A stretch of DNA of 64,000 nt from Streptomyces nigra (GTDB taxonomy: Bacteria; Actinomycetota; Actinomycetes; Streptomycetales; Streptomycetaceae): assembly GCF_003074055.1 (NCBI RefSeq), contig NZ_CP029043.1, forward strand, positions 2,224,501-2,288,500, in the 5' to 3' direction. Of this stretch, positions 8,412 to 18,043 are shown piece after piece. How positions within the stretch are numbered: the stretch's first letter is position 1; each line of letters starts with the position of its first letter. Both the position numbers and the translations under genes were made by a program. The notes beneath the pieces are model-generated. The model worked only from the letters and a program-made list of their open reading frames with translations. It did no database searches and was not told where the DNA came from.

Positions 8412-8981
8412 ATGACCTCCACCGCGTCCATCACCGTCATGAGGCTGGGCCGCCGGGTCCGCCGGGGCCTCCTCGTCGTCCATGTCCTCGCCTCCGCCGG
8501 CTGGCTCGGGCTCACGCTCGGACTGCTGGCGCTCGGGGCCACCGCGGCGACCACCGGGTCCGCGGCGGCCGTGGAGGCGTCCGTACGGGGCATGAAGCTG
8601 TTCGCCGACCGGCTGCTGCTGCCACTCGCGGTGCTCACCCTGGTCAGCGGGCTGGTGCTGGCGCTGGGCACGCACTGGGGGCTGGCCCGGCACCGCTGGG
8701 TGTTCACCAAGTTCTGGCTGACCCTGGGCACCACCGCGGCCACCGCCCTGGTCCTGCGGCCCGCCGTGGACACGGCCGTCGCGGAGGTCGCCGCGGGCGG
8801 GCCGCTGCCGGACACCGGGGACGTCCTGTTCGGCCCGGTGGTGTCCCTGTCGGCGTACGCCTTCATGACGATGATCTCGGTGCTGAAGCCCTGGGGGCTC
8901 ACCCGGCGGGGGCGGCGGCTGCGCGCCGAGGCCGCCCGCGCCCGCTCCGGCCGGGACCGGCCGGTCCGCCAGGACGCCTGA
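8412..8981 (+). CDS. Four-helix membrane protein (DUF2269-like)
   Basis: 189 residues from ATG 8412. A GTG three codons earlier (8403) is possible, and neither has a clear ribosome site. Four hydrophobic segments are visible: VVHVLASAGWLGLTLGLLAL, LLLPLAVLTLVSGLVLALG, FWLTLGTTAATALVL and VVSLSAYAFMTMISVL. The C-terminal tail is very basic. The first helix carries a conserved-looking His in a 'HVLASAGWLG' context, typical of DUF2269/CopD-like integral membrane proteins. Function unknown. It is transcribed alone, converging on the PucR gene with 5 bases between stops. Confidence 0.7.
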   Translation: MTSTASITVMRLGRRVRRGLLVVHVLASAGWLGLTLGLLALGATAATTGSAAAVEASVRGMKLFADRLLLPLAVLTLVSGLVLALGTHWGLARHRWVFTKFWLTLGTTAATALVLRPAVDTAVAEVAAGGPLPDTGDVLFGPVVSLSAYAFMTMISVLKPWGLTRRGRRLRAEAARARSGRDRPVRQDA

Positions 8982-8986
8982 CCCGG

Positions 8987-10234
8987 CTACCGGGGCGTCT
9001 CGCCGAGCACCCCGCGCAACCGCTGGGCGCGCAGCACCAGTTCGAGCTCGAAGCGCCGGTCCGGGTCGTCGATCTCGGCGCCCCACAGCTCGCGGATCTG
9101 CCGCAGCCGGTAGCGCACGGTCTGCGGATGCACCCCGAGCCGGGCCGCCACCTCCGGGGCCCCGCCCCTGGTCTCCAGCCAGGCCAGCAGGGTCTCCGCG
9201 AGCCGCCGTCCGTGCGAGGGACCGCAGTGCTCCAGCGGCGCCAGACAGCGCACCGCCAGGTCGTCGATCAGTTCCTCGGGCTGGAGCAGCACCAGCGCCT
9301 CGGTGTGCTCGGTGCAGTGCAGGACCTCCCCGGCCGGCAGCAGCCCCCGTTCCATCAGCCCCACGGCGGCCTCGGCCCAGCGCAGCGACTTCGCCGCCTC
9401 GGCCAGCGGCACGGGCGGTCCGATCGCCCCGGACCAGCCGCTCAGCGCCCGGCCGAGCAGTTCGTGACGCCCTGCGGCATCCGGTTCGGGGACGACCATC
9501 CGCGGCCGCTCGTACTCCAGGTCGAGCAGCACGCCCTCCCCGACGGCGGGGGCGAGCGCCTCCCGCGCCGGGCGCAGCAGCACGCCGACGGCGACCTTGG
9601 CGGGCAGCGCCCAGCCGATCCGCGCGGCCCGTTCGGCCAGGGCGTCGGCGGGGTCTCCGCGGTGGCGCTCGGCGAGCAGCAGCTCCATCAGCCGGCGCTG
9701 CAGCCGCAGGCGTTCACCGGCCTGGCGGGCCGCGGCCTCGGCGTAGCCGCGCACCGACTGGTCGACCAGGCCGTCCAGATACTCGTAACCGGCGTCGACC
9801 AGCTCGTACATGGCGGGCGGCGGGATGTCGACGCGCTGGCCGATCTCCGCGAAGCGGCGCCAGGCCAGCCGTACGCCCAGCCGGTAGATGGCCTGGAGGG
9901 AGTCGAGGGAGCGGCCGTTGTAGCCCTCGCCGCGGCCGAAGTCCTGGAAGACGCCGGGCGGGACCGTGGGCCGGCCCTCCGATGTCTCCAGGTGCCCGAT
10001 GAAGACCTCGATGGCGCGCCGGATGCCGATGAGGGCCATGGGCTCGCCCGACTCGTCGAGCACGACGGGCAGATGGGGGTACTCGCGCCGGATCTCCGCG
10101 AGGATCTCCTCGGCGAGCACGGGGGCGTCGGCGAGGACCAGCTGGGCGAAGCGGCGGACCTGGAAGCGGGGCACGTCGTGCCAGGCCGAGCGGGTGAGTG
10201 CGGCCGGCCCGGTGGCGGTGCGGGGGACGGCCAC
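8987..10234 (-). CDS. PucR/CdaR-family transcriptional regulator
   Basis: 415 residues from a GTG placed 6 bases after AGGGGAG. A TTG two codons upstream overlaps the preceding stop (TTGA) but has no spacing from the ribosome site. The C-terminus carries the PucR_HTH_30 module (ETRGGAPEVAARLGVHPQTVRYRLRQI, split in two helices), followed by DPDRRFELELVLRAQRL. The middle is a GGDEF-like/PucR sensor region with GVLL.P and WSGAIGPPVPLAEAAKSLRWA; the N-terminus is helical and includes LGVRLAWRRFAEIG. Family members regulate purine, proline or lipid catabolism; the target here is unknown. It follows the DUF2613 gene in one transcript. Confidence 0.87.
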   Translation of the reverse strand: MAVPRTATGPAALTRSAWHDVPRFQVRRFAQLVLADAPVLAEEILAEIRREYPHLPVVLDESGEPMALIGIRRAIEVFIGHLETSEGRPTVPPGVFQDFGRGEGYNGRSLDSLQAIYRLGVRLAWRRFAEIGQRVDIPPPAMYELVDAGYEYLDGLVDQSVRGYAEAAARQAGERLRLQRRLMELLLAERHRGDPADALAERAARIGWALPAKVAVGVLLRPAREALAPAVGEGVLLDLEYERPRMVVPEPDAAGRHELLGRALSGWSGAIGPPVPLAEAAKSLRWAEAAVGLMERGLLPAGEVLHCTEHTEALVLLQPEELIDDLAVRCLAPLEHCGPSHGRRLAETLLAWLETRGGAPEVAARLGVHPQTVRYRLRQIRELWGAEIDDPDRRFELELVLRAQRLRGVLGETPR

Positions 10235-10236
10235 CG

Positions 10237-10389
10237 TCAACTCCCCTGACCGGCCTGCTCATTGGTGATCAGCGGGGTGTTCGGCTGGTCGGGGGTGGCC
10301 TCCAGCAGCGCGACGACGCCGAGCGCGGCGCCCACCGCGAGCAGGGCGGCGAGCACGACGGTCAGCGTGGCGGCGAGCAGTCTGGACAT
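10237..10389 (-). CDS. DUF2613-type small membrane protein
   Basis: 50 residues. ATG 10387-10389; stop TGA 10237-10239. Residues 4-28 form one hydrophobic helix (LLAATLTVVLAALLAVG followed by AALGVVALLEA), then a short exported tail TPDQPNTPLITNEQAGQGS. Size, single helix and TP.QPN.PL tail match DUF2613 proteins of actinomycetes. It lies upstream of the PucR regulator, whose possible TTG start overlaps this stop, so the two are translationally linked. Function unknown. Confidence 0.75.
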   Translation of the reverse strand: MSRLLAATLTVVLAALLAVGAALGVVALLEATPDQPNTPLITNEQAGQGS

Positions 10390-10475
10390 CGCAGGGTCAG
10401 CCTCTCTGTCCGAGATCCCGGAGTTGTCCCCACCCGGGTGTCGCCCGTCCGGTCCCGACCTCTGCCTGTCCGGCC

Positions 10476-10504
10476 AGTGTCGACAACGCGTGATGGTCCG
10501 TCAA
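10476..10504 (-). promoter_or_regulatory. Promoter for DUF2613-pucR
   Basis: Minus strand: -35 TTGACG (10499-10504), 17-base spacer, -10 GACACT (10476-10481), about 85 bases upstream of the DUF2613 start. It is back to back with the DUF3068 promoter. Confidence 0.45.
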
Positions 10505-10509
10505 GACCG

Positions 10510-10539
10510 TTGACACCCCGGTCCGGCCCGCCCTACGGT
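10510..10539 (+). promoter_or_regulatory. Promoter for the DUF3068 gene
   Basis: -35 TTGACA (10510-10515, consensus), 18-base spacer, -10 TACGGT (10534-10539), 56 bases upstream of the ATG at 10595. This is one of the clearest vegetative promoters in the window. Confidence 0.65.
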
Positions 10540-10594
10540 TCCCCGCCCAGAGCACGGCCAGGCATCGTCCACGCGTCGACCCCAGGAGTGCCGG

Positions 10595-11581
10595 ATGCGC
10601 CGTACAGCCTCACCCCTCTCGTTGATCCTGCTGGGTCTCGGCACGTTCCTGCTGGTCCTGGCGCCGATGCTGGCCTGGTACGTGACACCGCGGGCCGCCG
10701 TGAACCCCGTCGACATCGACACCACAGCCGTCTACAAGGGCACCGGGAGCGTCTTCGACACCGAGCGCATCGAGACCGTGCCGGACAGGACGATCACCGT
10801 CACCCAGCGCGTCCGGGGCGACGTGGCGGCGAGCGAGCGCAGCGGCAACGCCGTCTGGGACGTGATCACGACCGTCGACACCGACGACTCGCTGCCGGCC
10901 GCCGATCCGCACGACGCGCTGGATTTCGCGCCGCACCGCTGGGTGATGGACCGCAGGACGACCCGGCCGGTGCACTGCTGCCAGGAGAGCCCGTACATCG
11001 AGGGCGAGGCGTATCTGAAGTTCCCGTTCGACGTGCGCAAACGCGACTACCAGTGGTGGGACAACACCGGTGGGACGACGGTGACGATGCGGTACTCGGG
11101 CACCGAGAAGGTCCAGGGGTACAGCGGCTACCGGTTCACGGCCGAGGTCGCGCCCCGCAAGGTCGGCACCCGGCTGGTCCCCGGGAGCATCGTCGGGCAG
11201 CCGGAACGGCCGCAGGTGCTGGCCGAGGAGTGGTACGCCAACCACGGGTTCAAGCTGGTCGTGGACCAGCGCACGGGCCGGGTGCTCTACGCGCAGACCG
11301 GTCCGCGCCGCACCCTGCGGGCACCGGGCGGCGAGCGGGACGCGGCGGTCCTGCTGGACAGCCGGAAGATCGCGTTCACCACGGCCACGCAGAAGGAGGC
11401 CGTGCGGCAGGCCGAGCGGGACAGCGGGATGCTCCGCACGGTCGGGGTGACGCTGCCGATCGGGGCGGCCGTGGCGGGCGGTGTGCTCGCGGTGGCCGGT
11501 GCCGTACTGGTGGTCCGGGGACGCAGGCACCCGGAATCGACCGGTACGCCGGAGACGCCCCACCCTTCTCTCACGATGTGA
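10595..11581 (+). CDS. DUF3068 (PorA-like) membrane-anchored protein
   Basis: 328 residues, ATG after CAGGAG. Transmembrane helix 1 at residues 6-30 (LSLILLGLGTFLLVLAPMLA) and helix 2 near 285-310 (LPIGAAVAGGVLAVAGAVLV) flank a large extracytoplasmic beta-rich domain with two adjacent Cys (VHCCQES) and GEAYLKFPFDV..RDYQWWD. This layout is diagnostic for DUF3068, an actinobacterial envelope family that pipelines label 'porin PorA family'. It is not a known channel, and its role is unknown. It precedes the glycan operon by about 220 bases and may belong with it. Confidence 0.85.
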   Translation: MRRTASPLSLILLGLGTFLLVLAPMLAWYVTPRAAVNPVDIDTTAVYKGTGSVFDTERIETVPDRTITVTQRVRGDVAASERSGNAVWDVITTVDTDDSLPAADPHDALDFAPHRWVMDRRTTRPVHCCQESPYIEGEAYLKFPFDVRKRDYQWWDNTGGTTVTMRYSGTEKVQGYSGYRFTAEVAPRKVGTRLVPGSIVGQPERPQVLAEEWYANHGFKLVVDQRTGRVLYAQTGPRRTLRAPGGERDAAVLLDSRKIAFTTATQKEAVRQAERDSGMLRTVGVTLPIGAAVAGGVLAVAGAVLVVRGRRHPESTGTPETPHPSLTM

Positions 11582-11803
11582 CATAACGTCAGCTCCGTTC
11601 GGGGCCGAAATTGTCACCTCGGTGAGTAGCCGCGGGGGGACGGCTGGGCGAAAACTGTCCCCTCCCACCCGGACACAGCCTGTCCATGTTCTTCGCGTCG
11701 TCCGCATCATCCCCGCACGCCGAACAGGATCTTCGACTCCCCCCACAGGAACCCGACCTCGCTCCCCACACCGAGTTCCGCACCCTGACGAGTTGGAGCA
11801 CCG

Positions 11804-12964
11804 ATGCCCCAGCACGTGCCTCCGCCGCTGCGCGCGACACTCCCCTGCGCGTCGCGGCTGCACCCTTCGACGCTCCCCCCACAACCGCGCCGAATCGTTT
11901 TTCTAGCCCATCGCGACCTGGGCAACCGCGCCGCGGGCGGCTCCGAGCTGCTCGTCGACCGGCTCGCCGACGGCCTCACCCGGCTCGGCCACCAGGTCAC
12001 CCTGCTGTGCGGGGGCCCGGCGGCCTACCGCGACTACCGGGTCGTCTCCGCGGGCGGCCCCTTCGACCACTATCTGCGGGCGAGATCCGCCTTCGCCCGC
12101 CAGGTCGGCGACTGCGACCTGCTCGTCGAGGTCTGCAACGGCATGCCCTATCTCGCCCCGCTGTGGCACCGCGGACCGACGCTGCGGCTGGTCAACCATG
12201 TGCACACCGATCTGTGGCCGATGCGGTTCGGCGGCCCGCTGACCCCCGCCGCCCGGCTCGGCCGGCGCCTGGAGCACTGGGCGCTCGCCGGGACCCGGCA
12301 GCGGGGCCTGCTGGTCGCCGTCTCCCCGTCCACCGCCCACGCCCTGCGGGCCATCGGCGTCGAGCGGGAGCGCATCCGCGTCGTGCACAACGGTGTGGAG
12401 GAGCCGGGGCCGCTCGGCGAGCGGTCGCCCGAGCCGCTGTTCGTCGCCGTCGGACGGCTCGTCGAGTACAAGCGGATCGATCTGCTGCTGCGGCTGTGGG
12501 AACGGGTGCGGCCCGTGACCGGCGGGCGGCTGGTGATCGTCGGCGACGGACCCGAGCGGCGACGGCTGGAGGAACTCGCCGGGCCCGGCGTGGAGTTCAC
12601 CGGCCATGTCTCCGAGGCGGAGAAGCACCGGCTGCTGTGCGCGGCCTGGCTGCTGCTGCACCCCTCGGCCGTGGAGGGGTGGGGGCTCGTCGTCACCGAG
12701 GCCGCCGCCCGTGAGACACCTGCCGTCGCCTTCGACGTGCCCGGGCTGCGGGACTCCGTCGTGGACGGCGAGACCGGGGTGCTGGCACGCGGCGAGTCCT
12801 CGTTCGCCGCCGCCTGGTGCACGCTGGCGCTGTCCGGGCACCGCCGGGAGCTGATGGGGAAGGCCGCGCGGGACCGGGCGGCGCGCTACCGCTGGGAGCG
12901 GACGGTGCGGCAGTTCCGCGCGGTGGCCGCGGAGGCGGTGAGCCGTGGCGACCGTACGCCGTAG
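11804..12964 (+). CDS. Glycosyltransferase family 4 protein
   Basis: 386 residues, ATG preceded by TTGGAG. After a Pro-rich N-terminus of about 28 residues comes a GT-B fold: RRIVFLAHRDLGNRAAGGSE (acceptor-side loop), GLTRLGHQVTLLCGG, and the GT4 donor-site signature VAVGRLVEYKRIDLLLRLWERV with E283-type residues in HPSAVEGWGLVVTEAAA (the EX7E motif). It is predicted to be a retaining enzyme using a nucleotide sugar at the inner membrane face. It is the first gene of an operon including an AftD-like arabinofuranosyltransferase. The next gene starts 20 bases before this one ends. Confidence 0.9.
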   Translation: MPQHVPPPLRATLPCASRLHPSTLPPQPRRIVFLAHRDLGNRAAGGSELLVDRLADGLTRLGHQVTLLCGGPAAYRDYRVVSAGGPFDHYLRARSAFARQVGDCDLLVEVCNGMPYLAPLWHRGPTLRLVNHVHTDLWPMRFGGPLTPAARLGRRLEHWALAGTRQRGLLVAVSPSTAHALRAIGVERERIRVVHNGVEEPGPLGERSPEPLFVAVGRLVEYKRIDLLLRLWERVRPVTGGRLVIVGDGPERRRLEELAGPGVEFTGHVSEAEKHRLLCAAWLLLHPSAVEGWGLVVTEAAARETPAVAFDVPGLRDSVVDGETGVLARGESSFAAAWCTLALSGHRRELMGKAARDRAARYRWERTVRQFRAVAAEAVSRGDRTP

Positions 12965-13724
12965 CGGGCGGCCGCGCGGCTCCCCCGAGACCCGGCCCGT
13001 CCGCGACCCGTCGCTGCGCCGGTCCCTCGCCCTGTTCCGCGCGTTCCTGCACGAGCAGGACGACCCCGTGTCCTGCTACACGCTGCTCGCCCGGGACGCC
13101 GCCGACCAGCTCGAGGCGTACGGCGGTCCCCTCGCCGGGCGGACCGTCGTGGACGTCGGCGGCGGCAGCGGGTACTTCCTGGAGGAGTTCCGGCGCCGGG
13201 GCGCCGACGCGTACCTCTTCGAACCGGACGCCCGGGAGCTGGGGGCGCGGCCGCCCGAGGGGGCCGTGGTCGCCGACGGCTATCTGCTGCCCCTGCGCGA
13301 CGGGGCCACCGACGTCACCTTCTCCTCCAATGTGCTGGAGCATGTGGCCGACCCGGGGACCTTTCTGAGCGAGCTGGTCCGGGTGACCCGTCCCGGCGGG
13401 CTGCTCTACGTGTCGTTCACCAACTGGCTGTCCCCGTGGGGCGGTCACGAGTGGGCGCCCTGGCACTACCTGGGCGCCGAGCGGGCCCGCGCCCGCTACC
13501 GGCGGCGCACCGGACGCGACGCCAAGCACACCCTCGGCGAGAACCTGTTCGCCGTGCACGTCGGCAGCACCCTGCGGCAGGTCCGCGCCCGGCACGACGT
13601 GGAGATCGTGTCGGCGCGCTCCCGCTACTGGCCGTTCCTCGCGGAGGCCGTCGTGAAGGCGCCCGGCCTGCGCGAGTTCGCCACCTGGAACCTCCTCCTC
13701 ATCCTCAGGCGGTGTCCACCATGA
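12945..13724 (+). CDS. Class I SAM-dependent methyltransferase
   Basis: 259 residues from a GTG inside the end of the glycosyltransferase gene (20-base overlap). Motif I is VVDVGGGSGYF (residues 68-78), the acidic ribose contact is YLFEPDA, motif post-I is VVADGYLLPLRDG, and motif II is VTFSSNVLEHV..P. VTRPGGLLYVSFTNW is the usual motif III. It closely resembles methyltransferases acting on glycan or lipid-linked intermediates, including the 'SNVLEHV' element of type 11 enzymes. Its stop overlaps the start of the AftD-like gene (ATGA). The likely role is O-methylation of a sugar in the product of this operon. Confidence 0.88.
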   Translation: MATVRRSGRPRGSPETRPVRDPSLRRSLALFRAFLHEQDDPVSCYTLLARDAADQLEAYGGPLAGRTVVDVGGGSGYFLEEFRRRGADAYLFEPDARELGARPPEGAVVADGYLLPLRDGATDVTFSSNVLEHVADPGTFLSELVRVTRPGGLLYVSFTNWLSPWGGHEWAPWHYLGAERARARYRRRTGRDAKHTLGENLFAVHVGSTLRQVRARHDVEIVSARSRYWPFLAEAVVKAPGLREFATWNLLLILRRCPP

Positions 13725-16700
13725 CGACGACCACGGTCCAGACCCCTCCCCCGGCGGCCGTGCCCACCTCCGCGCCCTCCGCCGGCCCGCCCGAGGGCCC
13801 GCGGTCGCGGCGCTGGCTGCTGGGGTTCTGGGCCGTGGTGTTCGCGCTGTTCCTCGCGGTGCGGCCGGGGCGGCAGACCTTCGACACCAAGCTGGGCGTG
13901 ACCACCGACCCGGGACGCTTCCTCGGCGACCTGGGCCAGCTGTGGCACGACCAGGGCGGTTTCGGCGGTCTGCAGGACCAGTACGCGGGCTATCTCTGGC
14001 CGATGCTGCCGTTCCACTGGCTGGCGGACACCGTGGGGCTGCCGGTGTGGCTGGCCGAGCGGCTGTGGATGTCGCTGATCGTGTCGGTCGCGTTCTGGGG
14101 CGCGCTGCGGCTGGCCGAGCGGCTGCGGGTGGGCAACGGCGGCTCCCGGCTGGTCGCCGCGACCGCCTACGCGCTGTGGCCGGTGTTCACCGTCGTCATC
14201 GGCTCGACCTCGGCGGCCGCGCTGCCGGGCGCGTTCCTGCCGTGGGTGCTGCTGCCGCTGGCCGACGAACGGTACAGCGCACGGGTCGCCGCGCTGCGCT
14301 CGGCGCTCGTCGTGCCGTTCATGGGCGGTGTCAACGCCGCCTCCACACTGGCCTCGCTGCTGCCGGCCGCGCTGTATCTGCTGTCCCGGCCGCCCGGGCC
14401 GCGGCAGCGCAAGCTCATCGCCTGGTGGGTGCCGGGGGTGCTGCTGGCCACCGCCTGGTGGGTCGTCCCGCTGCTGCTCCTCGGCATGTACGGCGAGAAC
14501 TTCCTCCCGTACGTGGAGAGTTCGCAGACCACCACCGACACCATGGCGGCCACGGAGGCGCTACGCGGCGCAGGGAACTGGGTGGCGTATCTGCACTTCG
14601 GGGAGGCGTGGCTGCCGGCCGGCTGGACCGTCGTCTCGGCCGCCGTGGTGATCGTCTGCTCGGCGCTGGCGGCCGGGCTGGGCCTCGCGGGGCTCGCGCG
14701 GCGGGACATGCCGGAACGCCGGTGGCTGGTGCTGACCGCGCTGACGGTCGTGCCGGTGCTGCTCGCCGGGTACGGCGGGGCGTTCGGCGCGCCCTTCCAC
14801 GGGGTCGTGCAGGACTGGCTGGACGGCGGGCTCGCCCCCTTCCGCAACATCTACAAGTTCCAGACCGGGCTGGCGCTCGCGCTGGTGCTGGGTCTCGCGC
14901 ATCTGGCGGGCGTGGCAGCCCAGGCGCGGGGGGCCCGGCCGGTGCGCGGACGCCGGTTCGCGCCGCCGGCCGTGGCCGTGCTGGTGCTGCCCGGGCTCAT
15001 ATGGCCGTATCTGAACGGCTCGATCCTCAACCCGGGGTCGTTCAAGGAGATCCCCGCGTACTGGCGGGCCACGGCCGGCTGGATGGAGAAGTACTCGCCG
15101 GACGCCCGGGTGCTGGTGGCCCCGGCGACCGCGCACGGCATCCACACCTGGGGCACCACCGTCGACCAGCCGCTGGACGTGGTCGCCGCCTCGCGCTGGG
15201 CGCAGCGCGACTACGTGCCCTTCGGCACCCCCGGCAACCGGCGCGCGATGGACGCGGTCGAGCAGGCCCTGATGACCGGGAGCCAGGTGCCGGGACTCGC
15301 CGACTTCCTGGGCCGGGCGGGCATCCACTATGTCGTCGTCCGCAACGACCTCGACCCCGACCAGATCGGTGCCGTGCCGACCACCACGGTGAAGCGGACC
15401 CTGGAGCAGTCCGGGTACGAGCGGGTGACGGGCTTCGGTCCGGTCATGACCGGCGGGCGGATCGCCCCGGACACCCCGCTCCAGGTGGAGGGGCTGTACG
15501 CGCGGCAGCGTGCCGTGGAGATCTACCGGCCGACCGGCGCGGACGTGCCCCGTCCGCACCAGGCGGGGCTGCTGCCGGTGGCCTCCGCGGCCGTGGTGTC
15601 CGGCGGCCCGGAGGCGCTGCTGCCGCTGGCGTCGGAGCTGCGGGGCCGCGCCGCGGTCCTCACCGGCGACCGTCACCCCGGGCTCGGCTCGCCGCAGGTA
15701 CGGGTGACCGGCGACGGGATGCGGCGCGCGGACACCCGGTTCGGGCTGGTCAACGCCAACACGTCGTACACGTACACCGCCGACGAGCGGAACGCGCCGG
15801 GCGCCTCGCAGGACGCGGGCGAGCCGCCGCACCAGATCCTGCCGGTGACCGGTCTCGCCCACCAGACGGTGGCCCAGTTGCGCGGCGCCCGCTCGGTGAC
15901 GGCGTCCTCGTACGGCAACTGGCTCTTCCATCTGCCGCAGTTCGACCCGGTGCACGCCTTCGACGGCGATCCGGGGACCGCGTGGGCCGAGGGCTCGGCG
16001 GGGTCGCCGGACGGCGAGTGGCTGCGGATCGCCTTCGCGGGCGGCGCGTACGACATGCCGTCGTCGTTCGAGGTGGCGCCGCTGCCGCAGGACGGGGTGC
16101 GGGCGGCGCCGACGCGGGTGCGGGTGGAGACGGAGAAGGGGACGCGCGACAGCGTCCTGCGGCCCGACGGGTCGGCGCAGTCGGTGAAGGCGCCCACGGG
16201 CGCGACCCGCTGGATGAAGCTGACGATCACGGACTCGGTGTCCCGGCGGGCCGGCCTGACCGGTGCGGGCTTCTCGGAGATCTCCCTGCCGGACGTCCAG
16301 GTGACACGGCTGCTGCGGCTGCCCACCGACGCCGGGAACGCCTCCGCCGACGCGGAGATCGTCTCCCTGTCCCGGGCCGCCGACCCCACCGGGCTGTCCG
16401 CGACGGGCACGGAGGCGGGCCTGCACCGGCGGTTCACGACCGCCACGGCCGGGACGTACGAGGTGCGGGCGCAGGCGGTGCCGGTGCCCGGCGAGGCCCT
16501 GGACCGGCTGCTGTACACGGTGGCGCCCGAGCAGCGGGAGCGGATCACCGCCACCGCCGACTCCACGGCCCGGCTCGGCGCGGGACTGTCCGCGCGCAAC
16601 CTCACCGACGGCGACCTGACCACGGCGTGGATCGCGGGCGACCGGCCGGTGGTCCATCTGTCCTGGCCGGGGAAGCAGGCGGTCGGCGAGATCGTGCTGG

Positions 16701-18043
16701 CGGCGGCCGGCGGTCTGTCCACCAGGCCGACCGAGGTGCACATCTCCTCGCCCGACGGGGCGGCGATCGCGGGCGTCGACAAGAACGGTATCGTCCGCTT
16801 CCCGCCGATCACCACGGACCGGCTGGACATCACGATCACCGAGTCGGCCCCGCTGACCCTGCACAACCCGGTCGTGGACGAGGACCTGCGTCTCCCGGTC
16901 GGCCTGACGGAGGCGTACGTCCCGGCGCTCGACCGGTACCGCACCCCGCAGCCGGAGACCGACCGGGAGTTCACCCTGCCGTGCGGCAAGGGCCCGGTGG
17001 TCGCGGTGGACGGTGAGCTGTACGAGACGGGCGCGCGCGGGACCGTACGGGATCTCGTGGAGCGCCGGCGGATCGACGTGACGCTGTGTCAGCGCGGCCG
17101 GGGCGACGCCGGGCTGTCGCTGTCCGCCGGGGACCACCGGGTCGAGGGCGGCGACGCCGGCCCGCTCGCGCTCACCGAGGTGACGCTGACCCGCGGCACG
17201 GTCGCCGAGGCCCCCGCGGCCGCACGGGAGCTGACGGTCCGGGACTGGCTGGGTGACCGGCGCACCCTGACGGTGGGCTCCGGCGCGGCGAGCTATCTGA
17301 CCATGTACGAGAACTTCAACGACGGCTGGCGGGCCACACTGGACGGCGACGAGCTGACGCCGGTCCGGCTGGACGGCTGGCAGCAGGGCTGGCGGATCCC
17401 GGCGGGCGCCGGCGGTACGGTCCGGCTGTCGTACGAACCGGCGGTGACGTACGAGGCCGGGCTGATCGGCAGTGCGGTCGGGCTCGCGATCCTCGTGGGC
17501 CTGGTGCTGTGGCGGCGCAGGGAACCCAACCCGGACGGCCCGAGCCCCGCGCCCCCGCTGCCGGGGCTGTGGCCGGGCACAGTCGCGCTGACGGTGGTGG
17601 CCGTGCTCGTCGCCGGGTGGCTGGCGCTGCTGGTCCCGGCACTGGCGCTGCTCGCGTGGCGCCGGCACACCCTGCTCGTCCCGATCGCGTTCACGGCACT
17701 GGCGGGCGCGGGCATCGTCGCGGCCGTGGGCGGCGGGGAACCGGTGGCGGCGGGGCGGGGCGCGTTCGGGCACACGGCCCAACTGCTGGCGCTGATCGGC
17801 CTGTTCGCGGCGCTGGTGAGTGTGCGCGAGCGACCGGGGGAGAGCCGGGCGCCTGTCGGTGGGCCATCGGCGGGGCAGTCCTCGGCCGGTCCGCTGCCGG
17901 ACCTCCCCCACCGGGAACGCGGGCAGAGCCCCCTGGGCACACCACCGGGATCCGCGGCGGGCCCGACGGTCACCGCACGCGGCCCCGGCGCCCCCGAACC
18001 CGAGACCCGTATCGACCGCGACCGGAAGGACCCGGCCCCATGA
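13721..18043 (+). CDS. AftD-like alpha-(1->3)-arabinofuranosyltransferase (DUF3367)
   Basis: 1440 residues. The ATG overlaps the previous stop by 4 bases; the longer ORF start at 13436 is a shadow in the methyltransferase. The N-terminal third (residues 25 to about 470) is a multi-helix GT-C membrane domain with VRPGRQTFDTKLGVTTDPGRF and GGFGGLQDQYAGYLWPM split loops, containing the acidic loop residues expected for a decaprenyl-phosphate-sugar donor. A large periplasmic region follows, including a discoidin (F5/8 C)-like module near residues 724-860 (SSYGNWLFHLPQFDPVHAFDG). Helices return near 1240-1390. This matches the AftD family of mycobacterial arabinan synthesis. Streptomyces lacks mycolyl-arabinogalactan, so the acceptor is unknown. 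The stop overlaps the next start (ATGA). Confidence 0.88.
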   Translation: MTTTTVQTPPPAAVPTSAPSAGPPEGPRSRRWLLGFWAVVFALFLAVRPGRQTFDTKLGVTTDPGRFLGDLGQLWHDQGGFGGLQDQYAGYLWPMLPFHWLADTVGLPVWLAERLWMSLIVSVAFWGALRLAERLRVGNGGSRLVAATAYALWPVFTVVIGSTSAAALPGAFLPWVLLPLADERYSARVAALRSALVVPFMGGVNAASTLASLLPAALYLLSRPPGPRQRKLIAWWVPGVLLATAWWVVPLLLLGMYGENFLPYVESSQTTTDTMAATEALRGAGNWVAYLHFGEAWLPAGWTVVSAAVVIVCSALAAGLGLAGLARRDMPERRWLVLTALTVVPVLLAGYGGAFGAPFHGVVQDWLDGGLAPFRNIYKFQTGLALALVLGLAHLAGVAAQARGARPVRGRRFAPPAVAVLVLPGLIWPYLNGSILNPGSFKEIPAYWRATAGWMEKYSPDARVLVAPATAHGIHTWGTTVDQPLDVVAASRWAQRDYVPFGTPGNRRAMDAVEQALMTGSQVPGLADFLGRAGIHYVVVRNDLDPDQIGAVPTTTVKRTLEQSGYERVTGFGPVMTGGRIAPDTPLQVEGLYARQRAVEIYRPTGADVPRPHQAGLLPVASAAVVSGGPEALLPLASELRGRAAVLTGDRHPGLGSPQVRVTGDGMRRADTRFGLVNANTSYTYTADERNAPGASQDAGEPPHQILPVTGLAHQTVAQLRGARSVTASSYGNWLFHLPQFDPVHAFDGDPGTAWAEGSAGSPDGEWLRIAFAGGAYDMPSSFEVAPLPQDGVRAAPTRVRVETEKGTRDSVLRPDGSAQSVKAPTGATRWMKLTITDSVSRRAGLTGAGFSEISLPDVQVTRLLRLPTDAGNASADAEIVSLSRAADPTGLSATGTEAGLHRRFTTATAGTYEVRAQAVPVPGEALDRLLYTVAPEQRERITATADSTARLGAGLSARNLTDGDLTTAWIAGDRPVVHLSWPGKQAVGEIVLAAAGGLSTRPTEVHISSPDGAAIAGVDKNGIVRFPPITTDRLDITITESAPLTLHNPVVDEDLRLPVGLTEAYVPALDRYRTPQPETDREFTLPCGKGPVVAVDGELYETGARGTVRDLVERRRIDVTLCQRGRGDAGLSLSAGDHRVEGGDAGPLALTEVTLTRGTVAEAPAAARELTVRDWLGDRRTLTVGSGAASYLTMYENFNDGWRATLDGDELTPVRLDGWQQGWRIPAGAGGTVRLSYEPAVTYEAGLIGSAVGLAILVGLVLWRRREPNPDGPSPAPPLPGLWPGTVALTVVAVLVAGWLALLVPALALLAWRRHTLLVPIAFTALAGAGIVAAVGGGEPVAAGRGAFGHTAQLLALIGLFAALVSVRERPGESRAPVGGPSAGQSSAGPLPDLPHRERGQSPLGTPPGSAAGPTVTARGPGAPEPETRIDRDRKDPAP

